Shown here: piece after piece, positions 34,901 through 43,413 of the stretch
Position numbering within the stretch: position 1 is the stretch's first letter
Layout: every line of letters starts with the position of its first letter
Source: Bolinopsis microptera
Lineage: Eukaryota; Ctenophora; Tentaculata; Lobata; Bolinopsidae
NCBI RefSeq assembly: GCF_026151205.1
Contig: NC_087073.1
Location: forward strand, 12,369,578-12,433,577
Reading direction: 5' to 3'
Length of the DNA stretch: 64,000 nt
Notes under the pieces: generated by a model
What the model was told of the DNA's origin: nothing
Seen by the model: the letters and a program-made list of their open reading frames with translations, nothing else
Database searches by the model: none
Program-made: the position numbers and the translations under genes

Positions 34901-35154
34901 GTCGTACTACCCTAATGAATATTTTGGCAGCTCTCAAATTTGTTGAGAGAGAGCCTAATAACGATGATGTGACTGTTGGCAAGATTGCAACTGCTCTGAA
35001 ACTTCAGCCCTCACAAATTGGTCGAGGATTTAATGGGAGTATTATAATTAACTATCGGGCAGTGTGCAGGGAAGCAGTATTTATTACAGATGTGCCTAAT
35101 AAACAGTTAACTGACGGATATCACAGTTTGATTACACGTGGTACATTTTGTTGA
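16976..35154 (+). CDS. GT31-type glycosyltransferase (beta-1,3-galactosyltransferase-like), 3 exons over 18 kb, 277 aa
   Basis: Exons: 16976-17108, 21214-21318, 34559-35154, all joined in phase 1. The N-terminus is a type II Golgi anchor (KKKNLCVLVTLLCFFLMLI, residues 4-22). Exon 2 adds the first Rossmann strand (RILIVVTSKVQDDVLRN), which resembles the LLxxVxS start of GT31 enzymes. Exon 3 holds the acidic metal-binding motif KIGDDTLIDP (GDD at 150-152), the YYGG strand and a C-terminal cap. The donor sugar cannot be told from sequence. It is shorter than typical GT31 enzymes (310-400 aa) and lacks some of the usual cysteines. Intron 1 is filled by a fold-back element, and intron 2 (13.2 kb) contains three other genes. 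Matching phases at both joins are the main evidence that these exons belong together. Confidence 0.75.
17157..20586. mobile_element. 3.4-kb fold-back element with ~1.28-kb inverted arms
   Basis: The left arm, 17157 to ~18440 (ATCTCGTTAGCTTTTCGTG...), is matched in reverse complement by the right arm, ~19310-20586 (...CACGAAAAGCTAACGAGAT). The arms are close to 90% identical by eye, with a few small insertions. The ~870-bp spacer has no transposase ORF. Near both ends is a perfect small palindrome (TGCAATAGTG / TTTTTGAAAAA). No clear target duplication is visible. The element begins 48 bases after the GT31 exon 1 donor and fills most of that intron. Confidence 0.9.
20641..20948. repeat. 19-bp minisatellite, about 16 copies
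   Basis: Tandem unit CGTATCTTCTAGATATGCT. Most copies are identical, with single-base variants near 20860-20880. Each unit contains TCTAGA and the inverted pair AGATA/TATCT, so it can form small hairpins. It starts about 55 bases beyond the fold-back element, in the same GT31 intron. Confidence 0.95.
21323..21343. repeat. Poly(C) run of 21
   Basis: Uninterrupted C tract beginning five bases into GT31 intron 2. A second C-rich patch (15 C) is at 21838-21852, with other C runs at 21780-21840. Confidence 0.9.
21957..24792 (-). CDS. Type I membrane glycoprotein, Env/F-like, 6 exons, 566 aa
   Basis: Minus-strand exons 24792-24669, 24505-24346, 24118-24033, 23908-23754, 23610-23497 and 23018-21957 join with consistent phases. 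A signal peptide is at residues 6-23 (FPWPIAIVFISYVVVTSG). Exon 4 has a G-x-IGSI...LWYGSDxD pattern followed by a charged helix. This recalls the region after the fusion peptide of insect retrovirus/baculovirus F-type envelope proteins. The last exon carries a cysteine-rich ectodomain (EIECDRRMPELC, SCFHGDFVDC, PIECDT), a heptad-like helix, one membrane segment (MIISISISLSTLTFGIVAYW) and a 20-residue tail. No furin-type site is visible before the exon 4 motif. Env-like ancestry is inference from architecture; the membrane topology is well supported. It lies antisense within GT31 intron 2. Confidence 0.6.
23110..23455 (-). mobile_element. tRNA-derived SINE (approximate limits)
   Basis: On the minus strand near 23435-23365 there is an A-box-like TGGCGTAGTTGG and, about 40 bases on, a B-box-like GAGTTTGAATACG, the spacing of a tRNA promoter. 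The flanking arms do not fold as a tRNA, and the sequence continues for 200+ bases. It sits in the intron between exons 5 and 6 of the Env/F-like gene. The ends are not sharply defined. Confidence 0.55.
24793..26171. other. Non-coding stretch between the Env/F-like gene and formin A
   Basis: Divergent intergenic region serving as upstream sequence for both genes. AT-rich, with no ORF or repeat I can defend. From about 25970 onward it shares patches with 50967-51098, the upstream region of formin B, marking the left part of the segmental duplication. Confidence 0.5.
26172..28401 (+). CDS. Formin-like FH2 protein, copy A (start codon of exon 1 missing)
   Basis: FH2 domains nucleate and processively elongate actin filaments. 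Exon 2 (26428-28401, 657 codons) follows a 226-bp intron. The last ten codons of exon 1 (26172-26201, TAIASSHQIW) match copy B in frame, with five of six base differences silent, so exon 1 is coding. Copy A has no in-frame ATG there and meets a TGA just upstream. Translation may start at ATG 26503 (MNPETL), conserved in B. Order: PPAPKA-type proline repeats (26575-26800); FH2 (about 26875-28100; KIHWSKL, GIMRKKM, GKFLN, FPGFDMS); basic tail; and a DAD-like PGVLDEIVAF at 28264 ending in RRRSRLRFK. No GBD/FH3 is visible. The proline region lacks long poly-Pro tracts. The gene is nested in GT31 intron 2 on the same strand. Confidence 0.8.
28402..28869. other. Convergent 3' flank between formin A and the GCC2/GCC3 gene
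   Basis: AT-rich. It contains the formin A 3' UTR and the 3' end of the minus-strand cysteine-rich gene. No further feature seen. Confidence 0.45.
28859..28896. repeat. Short outlier of the 10-bp GGTAACTAGT minisatellite
   Basis: Three to four copies of the same unit that is expanded at 30316-30850. Read on the minus strand, it supplies the last codons and the stop of a downstream open exon. Confidence 0.85.
28870..33047 (-). CDS. Secreted or extracellular GCC2/GCC3 (ephrin-receptor-like) cysteine-rich protein, exon 6 disrupted
   Basis: Exons with clean phase-1 joins: 33047-32987 (signal peptide MQLLCISILLATIGG), 32820-32377, 32221-31739, 31541-31377, 31187-31020. Exons 2 and 3 each encode a related ~150-residue domain opening W-x-(5-6)-EK...AAxPLE; I do not recognise the family. 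Exons 4 and 5 are GCC2/GCC3 cysteine modules (CAAGEYADLEKGGCTSC; CATCSPCKKGTYSPG). The next module (CQLCGKGTYSPEG, to 30147) is separated from its acceptor and first codons by the 10-bp minisatellite, which brings stops. Further open pieces that look like C-terminal exons lie at 29423-29335, 29321-29187 and about 29030-28870, but their phases could not all be reconciled. Possibly a pseudogene, or a hypervariable allele. Confidence 0.65.
30147..30335 (-). CDS. Displaced GCC2/GCC3 exon of the cysteine-rich gene
   Basis: Reads GGYYLESTTGCQLCGKGTYS and onward to CVFDPG with a GTAAGG donor at 30146. In the two partial duplicates near 30380-30440 and 30730-30795, the same GGYYLE block is preceded by an acceptor and VKLPPESCTG, which is probably the original exon start. 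Here the upstream part is replaced by the minisatellite. Confidence 0.6.
30316..30850. repeat. 10-bp minisatellite (GGTAACTAGT), ~45 copies, with three exon fragments embedded
   Basis: Head-to-tail GGTAACTAGT, with GGCAACTAGT variants interspersed. The array is interrupted at about 30376-30435, 30732-30795 and 30848-30890 by near-identical pieces of the adjoining exon start plus its splice acceptor (TAACAG). ACTAGT in every unit yields TAG in one frame each way, so the array cannot be read through. Confidence 0.93.
33048..34558. other. Remainder of GT31 intron 2, no gene recognised
   Basis: Upstream region of the minus-strand cysteine-rich gene followed by AT-rich intron. A hydrophobic ORF at 34374 is not supported by splice sites. 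The intron closes with a good pyrimidine tract and CAG at 34556-34558. Confidence 0.45.
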
Positions 35155-35811
35155 AATTACATTAGAGAATGATGGGTGTATACTGTATATAATGCATATT
35201 ATATTGTATCTCCGTTGTCTCCCTGGTTCTGCTCCTATTCCTGATCAGCTCCATCTGCTCTGATCATTTATCCATCTCTTTCTCTCTATTTCAGACTGAT
35301 CACCTCACTGAATGTCGTGTTTCGTAATATAATCATAATTTATTGATTTGATGTCTATGTTTACATTTTTATTTGATTGCTCTGGATTCATTGAATTTAT
35401 ATGTCTGAGTTTTTGATGATTTTTAGAAATTAGAATAAGTAATTTTGTTTTTCCGCCTATCCGTCTACTTGTAAGTTAGTTAGATCTACAGTAAGTTACT
35501 TGAGCTTAAGCGCAAGAATTTAAAGTTCGTAAACTTCGAAAGAAATACCAAGAAACACGTAATACTAATATTACAGTAAGTAATAACTGACATGACAAAT
35601 TTAAAGAAAAGTAATCAATTAATGATCAATGATAAGATTGAAAATTAGAAAATAACCAAACAATTTTAAGGTGTTCATTTTCCCATATTTAATGGTACAT
35701 GACTGAGTACGATAACGTGTAAACCCAGGAAGTTAGTATCGTTATGAATCGGTACACTATCTATTTTAGCACTATCTATTTTAGCACTATCTATTGTAGC
35801 ACTTAAGGAGG
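35155..35811. other. GT31 3' flank, partly duplicated at 61.36-61.47 kb
   Basis: No gene. A segment around 35322-35400 (GTTTCGTAATATAA..., TTTATTGATTTG...TGTCT) and 35511-35550 recurs near 61358-61465, the far side of the segmental duplication. A 15-bp unit (ACTATCTATTTTAGC) is repeated three times at 35755-35801. Confidence 0.55.
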
Positions 35812-36452
35812 GGGGTTCACCCTGATTTTTTGTGAAACTTGGTTTCGAGATAGCAGTTGACCAACAAACTAGGACCGGTGTCCGGTGACCGAACGTTTGA
35901 GGGGGTCCTGAACCCCAACCGCCAAACGGTGCCCGCGGGGCAGCTATGCCCATATTTGGTCCAAATTAGGCCCAATTTAGCCAAATAGCCTGAACATGCC
36001 CAAAAACCAGATTTTAGGTGCTCTACTTGTAGCTAGTGGTCCCTTGAACTCGTATATGAATTTTCATTAAGATTGGACAAAAAATGACCGAGTTATGAGC
36101 CAAAAACCATATGACCATATTTGGGCATACGCACCAAATTTGATCGATTTTGGCCCATAAATTGGTCAAATATCAATATTTTTGAATGGAAGTTAAGCCT
36201 ATACTACACATCCTCTATGATTATCAGCTCAGTATCTACCTAACTGTGGATTCTGTGTTCAAATAATCGCAAAAAATAAACAAAATCGTCCATATCTCAG
36301 TTTGCGATATTTGCGAAACTGATTTCGCTCAAAACAATAGAATTAGAACTCAATAGGGTTTCAATATTTTTCAGAATCAACGTAGAATCGCATTTCGACC
36401 TCAAGTTTTGTATTGGAATTTTGAGTTAGGCCTTTAAAAAACCACAGTTAGG

Positions 36453-36529
36453 TTGTATCACGTGGTGACCCCCACGGTCGCTTCACTATAGTCTTCGACG
36501 ATACAGGCGGGTCATACAACGTATGACAA
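36453..36529 (+). mobile_element. 77-bp mini-transposon, copy 2
   Basis: Same ends (TTGTATCACG ... ATGACAA) and core as 5428-5505. It is flanked by the perfect 8-bp duplication CAGTTAGG at 36445-36452 and 36530-36537. Inserted in the loop of the fold-back element. Confidence 0.87.
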
Positions 36530-36780
36530 CAGTTAGGTAGATACTGAGCTGATAATCATAGAGGATGTGTAGTACTAGTATAGGCTTAACTTCCATATAA
36601 AATTGGTTTCATTCAAAAATATTGATAATTGACCAATTTATGGGCCAAAATCGATCAAATTTGGTGCGTTTGCCCAAATATGGTCATATGGTTTTTGGCT
36701 CATAACTCGGTCATTTTTTGTCCAATCTTAATGAAAATTCATATACGAGTTCAAGGGACCACTAGCTACCAGTACTTAAT

Positions 36781-37785
36781 TTGTTACTTTGTAGGGTTTC
36801 ATAGAATCCTCTATCGGGCCATCGAAAAAGTCGACCCCCCGGACAGTGTAGAAACTGTTTTATCACCACTCCAATCAAGCAAAGAGTTTCCATTCCGACG
36901 GCTGTATCCTGGAGCTGGAGGCTCGTCCGGAAATGACTTCACAAAGTTCGTTAAAGCTGCTTTGAATTGGATAGGATCCTCGATGGTGTGCATATGTGTC
37001 GGGATTACATTCCATAATCGAGGTCCAGTGACTGCAAATGAGTTGTCGTGTAGTGCTTGATTACGTTGACTGCTGGACTTAGCTATACTGGGCACAACTG
37101 CTTTTTGACCATGTCTGAGAGTCACCGAGAACTGGATACCAATATCATTAGGGCACTTGCAATGCAGAACTTTCCACATGTTGATGATTAAATACCGTTC
37201 TCTTCTTCTTTGCAATGACATCAGATCTAAGTCCTTTAATCTCTGCCAGTAGTTGAGGTGCTGGGTGCCATCTATTTTCGATGTAAACGTACGCTGAATC
37301 CCTTCTAGCTGTTGGATGTCCTTGTTCTTAGAGCAATTCCACAGAGGACAGCAATACTCCTCTCGTTAGAAGCAATACTCTCTTCTAACGAGAGACTTGT
37401 ACAGAGTCATCATGGTGGCTTTGTCTCTCGTTTTGAACGCACTTAGCACCCAAGAAGCAACTTTTCCTGTGCGTTCAGCTATCCTGTTGACGTGTGGGGT
37501 CCAGGACAAATCAGCGGAAACTGTCACTCCTAGATCTTTCACCGTTTGAGTGGGGTACAGCATGTTTCCGTTAGACACTTCATATGTTTGAGCTTGGATG
37601 GCGAATGGATGATCAAACAAGGAATTCTTTGGACAATGCTTGTGAACAAGAAGCTCAAACTTATCCTCATGAAGGGCCATGTTGTTGCACTTAGCCCAAT
37701 TAACAACAGAGTTGAGATCATCCTGCAGGACATCTTTGTCGGCCAAACTGTAAATATGCTTAAGAATCCTAGTGTCATCACTTAA
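36781..37785 (-). pseudogene. LINE relic, C-terminal RT region
   Basis: The minus-strand frames 37746-37366 and 37221-36811 encode the typical segment after the RT palm (VKDLGVTVSADLSWTPHV, LYKSLVRREY; then QRRRERYLIINMWKVLH). They are frameshifted relative to one another near 37360, where a snap-back hairpin is present. A short repeat (TTAAATCTGGTTTTT) brackets its right edge. 5'-truncated and inactive. Confidence 0.8.
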
Positions 37786-37993
37786 ATCTGGTTTTTGAGC
37801 ACCTTAAATCTGGTTTTTGGGCATGTTCAGGCTATTTGGCTAAATTGGGCCTAATTTGGACCAAATATGGGCATGGCTGCCCCGCGGGCACCGTTTGGCG
37901 GTTGGGGTCTAGGACCCCCTCAAAAGTTCGGTCACCGGTCCTAGTTTGTTGAAATCTCGAAACCAAGTTTCACAAAAAAATCAGGGTGAACCC

Positions 37994-38254
37994 GGCGAGA
38001 TGCGCTACTGTGTCGCGCCGAGCTGCGATGAATTGACATCGTCAATTAACGCATCGCGCTACAAATCAATTACATGACATTACATAATGTTAAGTTGTTT
38101 TTGGTGTTTATGTCATATGAAGATAGTTTGTCTGTAAATTTATTTGCAGAATGGAAAGAAAAGGTGATAGAAAGTTTAAATAAAGATATTAGTAAAAATG
38201 ATATTAGTATTACATTTGACGGCGAATTACGTTAATTTTTCAGGAAATCTGGAG
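37994..38254. other. Short AT-rich spacer before the RLE LINE
   Basis: No gene. It ends in the (TAA)n run at 38255-38274 that served as the LINE target. Confidence 0.5.
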
Positions 38255-39225
38255 AATAATAATAATAATAATAAGGCCCCCGCTCAGAACACCAGAGCTA
38301 GTGAGTACTTGAGTAGTGGGTCCGAGGCTGATACTCGTGGTCAGCACCCCCGGGGTCGGTAACGGCAGCAGTCCATTGGATGGCTGCCGGCTAGAGCTAC
38401 TCACTCCCTGGCATTGCCAGATGTCTTCTTCCTGAGGTTCAGTTATAGCACAAAGTTTAAACTATTAACACTGTTAGTTCCCCCGTTACTAGTCCAAGTA
38501 ACGGGCTAGAACTTGATCAAACAGCTGGTGAAACACCTGTAGACCACCAGAACCTCAGGCTCTTATGTCCCTTCTCAACATCACTTAATGTTACCATGAG
38601 ATTTTGTACTTGCTTAATATTCATGTTTAGGAGGGAAAAAAGAAAAGAAAATTACAAAAAAAGTTAAAAAGAAAAAAAAAAGAAAAAAAAAAGCACAAAA
38701 TGGAAAAACCAAGAAAAATATCTGTAACTGAGAAAGCATTATTTTAAGATAATATATCCCCTGATTTTTATTCCATATCATAGCAGCACAGACTGCTGGT
38801 ACTGAAAGAATATCATTCCTTTGGAAATATTACTATCTATAATGTTACTATACTCGAGTAATTATAACATTGTAATCATTTTATATTTCATTGTATTGTT
38901 TGTTAATTGTCCCCCGGTTAATTCCCTTTCTTGCCTCTCGTTGGTTAAATTCTTGTATCCTTCTGCTCTAGCTCTTGGTTTGTTGACTAGGTGCAATTGA
39001 CACCTAGTGGTTTTCTTATCGGGCATGGACTGACCCGCAGAAGTCCCCCAATCTTAAGTTGTGGACTCGTGACAAAAGGATGCATGGCCATGGGTTAAAT
39101 GGTTACTAACGAGTCTACTACCCAGGAGGTAGCTACCTGGGGAGCTGGGCGACGCGGGGCAACGCTCAGTGCTCTGTTTTCCCTGCCAACTCTCTAGGGG
39201 GTATACTAAGTCCCCCAGTTATGAT

Positions 39226-42200
39226 ATGAATTCTCTCTCAAATTTTTCAAACTCTCCTACTCTCCCTACTAATGGGTCAGAGCAGGATCAACAACCTAAC
39301 ATCATCCCTCCAGCTCGACGTGAGAGGAAGGCTCGCACGGAGACTTCCACTCGGCACACGTGGAGCAAGGAGGACAACATACAGCTCATGACGCTGTATT
39401 ACCAGAGCCAACCATCCCGCTCTGGTTACAGGAGAAGACTCCGATCACTGTGGGATGATGCCGGACTCTTCACTTGTACGGAACAAAGATTGGCAGACCA
39501 AGCAAGGTCTATCAGAAATAATAATCTCCTTTCAGACATAGAACTACTGGAGATTCGAGGTACTCTTCCACCTAGCGTAGTGGAAGAGGCTCCAACAACG
39601 ACAACTCAAGCTTTACCCACAGTCTCCCAAGCAATCAGGACGTTGAGGGATGCAACTATCCCAACTGTCGCCGCCGAAGAACTCACCCCCACCACAACGG
39701 TACCTGATTTTGACAAGGAGGCAATCATTGAACGGCTAAAAAGGCTCCTAGAAGACCCTTCAGTGATAGAAACCAAGCCCCTGAGACATGTGAACAGAAA
39801 GAAGCTTATGGAGGAAACATCTCTCATCAACTCATGTATAGCAGAGATTCCAACTTCTTCAATCACTGAAACCAACACCCTATTGCTTGCAGGGGCACAT
39901 TTAGTCAGCGAAAGACTTGGTGAAAAACCTGCAAATAAGAATACAGGGAAACGGAAAACTCCACTATGGAAAAGAAGAATCGAAGATAAGATTACCCAGG
40001 TTAGGAAAGACATCTCCTACCTTGAGGAGAAGAAGAAAGGTACTACCCTTAAACAAAAAATACTAGAAGGGCTCAACAGACGTCACCCTCTGTTGAAGAA
40101 AAAGGGTATACCATGCATCATTGAGGAGCTCAAGCAACGTCTTCGCGCAAAAGCAGCTAAGATAAAGAGATTTAATAAAAGATGCGAACGATACCACCAG
40201 AACAAGTTGTTTGGAAACAACCAGAGGCAGTTCTACAGAAACCTTCAAACAAACCCTGAAGAACAGGATATCTCCCACCCTGAGGCTGACAAGGATTCTT
40301 GTCTGAAGTTCTGGAAGAACATATGGGAGCAGCCGGTTGAACACAACAGTGATGCTGAATGGTTACCGGATGTCAGAACAGCACTAGCCTCAGCAGATGA
40401 ACAGAGACAGTTTGTTATAACTAACACCCTGGTTGCAGATAGAGTGAAGAAAATGACTAATTGGTCCTCTCCTGGTACAGACGGACTGCATGCTTATTGG
40501 ATAAAGCACTTTAAAGAACTCCACAATAGGATTGCAGATCAACTTATGAATTGCCTAACCAACGCTGATATCCCAGACTGGATGACATTGGGACGCACGT
40601 ACCTGCTCATCAAGGACCACTCGAAAGGACCCATCCCAGGCAATTTCAGACCGATTACTTGCTTATCAGCTATGTGGAAACTGTTCACTGGTCTAATCTC
40701 AGATTCCATTTACCACCATTTAGACCAGCAAAAGCTCCTCCCCCCTGAGCAGAAAGGGTGCAAGAAGAAGAGTAGAGGATGTAAAGAACAGTTAATGATA
40801 GACAAACTCATCCTGAAGAACTGTAAACGAAGGAAGCGGAACCTGAACATGACGTTTATAGACTACAAGAAGGCGTATGATAGCGTCCCACACTCCTGGA
40901 TTCTATCTTGTTTGACCATGTGTGGCATCTCTTCATGCATCATAGACCTGTTTGAAGCCTCCTTCAAACAATCGTATGTTAACCTGATGCTTGGTAAAGT
41001 TTCCCTTGGGAGAATTAAAATTAATAGAGGTCTATTCCAAGGAGACTCAGTCTCACCTATCCACTTTATCATTAGTCTTATACCCCTGTCCATTCTTTTG
41101 AATAAGCATGACATAGGATACTCTCTGGAGAGAGGAGGTCAACCGAAAGTGTCGCATAGGCTATATATGGACGACCTCAAGTTGTATGCCGAGAGTGAAG
41201 ACGAAATGCACACACTGGTTAATACCACAGCAGAGTTCAGCAGTGACATAAAAATGGAATTTGGGCTAGAGAAATGTGCCGTGGTGAAGGTGAAGAAGGG
41301 AGCAAGAGCCGTTTTTGAAGGCATCTCCCTACCCACAGGTGAACAGATCCATGAGTTGGAGGACGACGGCTATAAGTATCTCGGAATACTAGAAGCTAAT
41401 GATATACTACACAAAGAGATGAAAGCACTGGTTACAAAAGAGTATATCAGAAGAGTTAAAAAGGTTTTGAAATCCCAGCTTCATGGCAGGAATAGTATAC
41501 AAGCGATTAACACCTGGGCTGTACCTGTGATAAGATATGGAGCTGGAATTCTCTCATGGAATGCTGGGGAGACCAAAGCCTTAGATGTCAAGACCCGGAA
41601 ACTGATGAGGATACATGGAGCTCACCACCCCCAAGGAGATGTTGATCGGTTATACGTCAGCCGTCAACTGGGTGGCCGTGGGCTACATAGTATAGAGGAA
41701 GTCGTAAAGAGAGAGGAGAATGCACTCACCACTTATGTGATGAAGAGTAGAGACCCAGAACTGATTGCTCTGAAGGACTACTTTGTCAAAGACAAAATAC
41801 TCTTGGGTGAAGAGATAGAGAAAGATATTGACCGAACACAACGCGAGGAAATCCGCAAGGAGAAATGGACTGCTAAAGTGATGCACGGACAGTTCCCAAG
41901 GCAGATGATGGGTACAGCAGACCCGTTAACCTCTTGGAACTGGCTCACCCAACAAGATTTGAAGAAGGAGACAGAAGGATTGTTGATAGCAGCCCAAGAC
42001 CAAGCACTTAGGACTAATTACGTGAAGCACAGGATTGACAAAACACCTGGCTCTTCTCCCCTCTGCAGACTCTGCAGAAATCATTACGAGACAATAGACC
42101 ACATACTGAATGGGTGCCCAAAACTTTCACAGACAGAATATAAGTGTCGGCATGACAAAGTAGCTGCCGCATTGCACTGGAGTCTGTGCAAGGAATACGG

Positions 42201-42633
42201 CTTCCCACGCAGTAAAAGGTGGTACGAACACCGGGCAGAGAAGGTGCTGGAGAACGGACAAGTCAAGATATTGTGGGACTTCCATGTCCAGTCGGACCAC
42301 GTTATCGAACACTGTAGACCGGATCTCCTCCTGGTAGACAAGGTAACCAACGCAGCAACCATCATTGACGTTGCAGTCCCAGGAGATACCCGGATCTTGG
42401 ATAGAGAACAAGAAAAGATTCTGAAATATCAAGACCTGAAAAGAGAAATTAAGAAGAACTGGAATTTACGAAAGGTCACAATCGTCCCTGTGGTGATAGG
42501 CGCATTAGGAACTATCACCATAAACTTTCGTAAACACCTCGACGCAGTCCACTGCAATCTGAGCATCTCTAATCTCCAGAAGACAGCTCTGCTTGGATCA
42601 GCCAGGATTCTCAGGATGGTCTTAGACATATAA
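39226..42633 (+). CDS. RLE LINE polyprotein: Myb-like domain, RT, CCHC, restriction-like endonuclease (1135 aa)
   Basis: Domain order: a Myb/SANT-like DNA-binding region (HTWSKEDNIQLMTLYY) near residues 45-110; a basic coiled linker; and RT motifs FRPITCLSAMWKLFTGL, FIDYKKAYDSVP (A), GLFQGDSVSP (B) and YMDD (C, ~647-650). A CCHC finger (CRLC...H...C) starts near 947. The restriction-like endonuclease has RPDLLLVDK near 1032 and the IIDVAVPGD strand near 1046. This order is that of R2/R4-type LINEs, which cleave specific targets. I start at ATG 39226; the frame is open from 39169 only via GTG. No stops or shifts. Confidence 0.92.
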   Translation: MNSLSNFSNSPTLPTNGSEQDQQPNIIPPARRERKARTETSTRHTWSKEDNIQLMTLYYQSQPSRSGYRRRLRSLWDDAGLFTCTEQRLADQARSIRNNNLLSDIELLEIRGTLPPSVVEEAPTTTTQALPTVSQAIRTLRDATIPTVAAEELTPTTTVPDFDKEAIIERLKRLLEDPSVIETKPLRHVNRKKLMEETSLINSCIAEIPTSSITETNTLLLAGAHLVSERLGEKPANKNTGKRKTPLWKRRIEDKITQVRKDISYLEEKKKGTTLKQKILEGLNRRHPLLKKKGIPCIIEELKQRLRAKAAKIKRFNKRCERYHQNKLFGNNQRQFYRNLQTNPEEQDISHPEADKDSCLKFWKNIWEQPVEHNSDAEWLPDVRTALASADEQRQFVITNTLVADRVKKMTNWSSPGTDGLHAYWIKHFKELHNRIADQLMNCLTNADIPDWMTLGRTYLLIKDHSKGPIPGNFRPITCLSAMWKLFTGLISDSIYHHLDQQKLLPPEQKGCKKKSRGCKEQLMIDKLILKNCKRRKRNLNMTFIDYKKAYDSVPHSWILSCLTMCGISSCIIDLFEASFKQSYVNLMLGKVSLGRIKINRGLFQGDSVSPIHFIISLIPLSILLNKHDIGYSLERGGQPKVSHRLYMDDLKLYAESEDEMHTLVNTTAEFSSDIKMEFGLEKCAVVKVKKGARAVFEGISLPTGEQIHELEDDGYKYLGILEANDILHKEMKALVTKEYIRRVKKVLKSQLHGRNSIQAINTWAVPVIRYGAGILSWNAGETKALDVKTRKLMRIHGAHHPQGDVDRLYVSRQLGGRGLHSIEEVVKREENALTTYVMKSRDPELIALKDYFVKDKILLGEEIEKDIDRTQREEIRKEKWTAKVMHGQFPRQMMGTADPLTSWNWLTQQDLKKETEGLLIAAQDQALRTNYVKHRIDKTPGSSPLCRLCRNHYETIDHILNGCPKLSQTEYKCRHDKVAAALHWSLCKEYGFPRSKRWYEHRAEKVLENGQVKILWDFHVQSDHVIEHCRPDLLLVDKVTNAATIIDVAVPGDTRILDREQEKILKYQDLKREIKKNWNLRKVTIVPVVIGALGTITINFRKHLDAVHCNLSISNLQKTALLGSARILRMVLDI

Positions 42634-43413
42634 TATATTTGAGTGTATAATACACTGTAAATACTCTTTTTTTAAGTTTAATTTTCACTGGGTACTCTAA
42701 TAAACACTTTTTACCTGGTCCTCTTATTTTTCTTCCCTTGCTATGCAAGCCCTGTCTCTTGTTTATACAATTTTTAACTCGTATATTGGGTAGATTGAGT
42801 ATTTATTATGGATTTTATATTGTTGTTAGCCCTGCTGATTTATGTATTAGTAATGATTACCTATCTGATGGACTACGGTATATACAGTTGATGGTAGTTT
42901 TCTCTTATTTTTCTTCTCTTGCTCTGCAAGCCCTGATTCTTGTATAAACATATTGTTTGATATATTGTATATTCTTGTATTGATTGTGGTATTTTGTGTG
43001 CCAGATTCAGCAATGGGTTCTTGCTGAATCACTGTATATTACACTCTGTGACTAGTCCCTTTGATCCATCTCTTGCCCTGCAAGCCCTGTTTCTTGTCTA
43101 TACAGCATATAATTATCATGTATCACATTGTAGTATGTAATAAACATTTGTAGTAGTGTAGGATTGTGTGAATTTCTTTTTGCTATGTTTTTTAATATTT
43201 ATTTGTATAATTTGTGAGTATTTCTCCCGCTTTTCTTCCCTTGCGCAGCAAGCCCTGTCTCTTGTAAAAACAACCTTGAAAGTTTTGTAGATACATATAG
43301 TTTCTACACCTTTATCCTCTGGTCCCTAGGGTCAGCTGATCCCGGGCCAGAGGAAAACTACCGACTGCCAAGGTCTGACGCCTAGGCAGTCGAGACCTCT
43401 TATTGAGACCCTT
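42634..43413 (+). repeat. 3' UTR of the RLE LINE with internal repeats
   Basis: Four diverged copies of a ~170-bp unit are recognisable by the block ending GCAAGCCCTGTCTCTTG. The UTR ends in GGTCTGACGCC...TTGAGACCCTT, then TAA repeats. Confidence 0.65.

Larger units (their letters stand above)
35812..37993. mobile_element. Second fold-back element (~440-bp arms) interrupted by a LINE relic
   Basis: The left arm, 35812-36250, is matched in reverse complement by 36536-36780 plus 37791-37993. The outer ends share GGGTTCACCCTGA; the inner parts share the region around the word ATACGAGTTCAAGGGACCAC. About 1 kb of LINE sequence splits the right arm. The centre contains the second mini-transposon. 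No transposase. Confidence 0.85.
38275..43413 (+). mobile_element. Full-length RLE-type LINE (Dong/R4-like) inserted in (TAA)n
   Basis: The element lies between TAA microsatellite runs at 38255-38274 and 43414-43428, the target preference known for Dong elements of the R4 clade. It has a ~950-bp 5' UTR, one long intact ORF and a ~780-bp 3' UTR. The 3' UTR repeats a word of the form TCTTCCCTTGC...GCAAGCCCTGTCTCTTG several times (about 42725, 42910, 43070, 43230). An undamaged ORF suggests recent activity. Confidence 0.85.

Noticed and set aside
38275-38420. HDV-like ribozyme at the RLE LINE 5' end
   Set aside because: GC-rich and structured-looking, as in R2-type elements, but I could not build the P1 pairing (GGCCCCC lacks a partner). 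An RNA fold search for the nested double pseudoknot would decide it.
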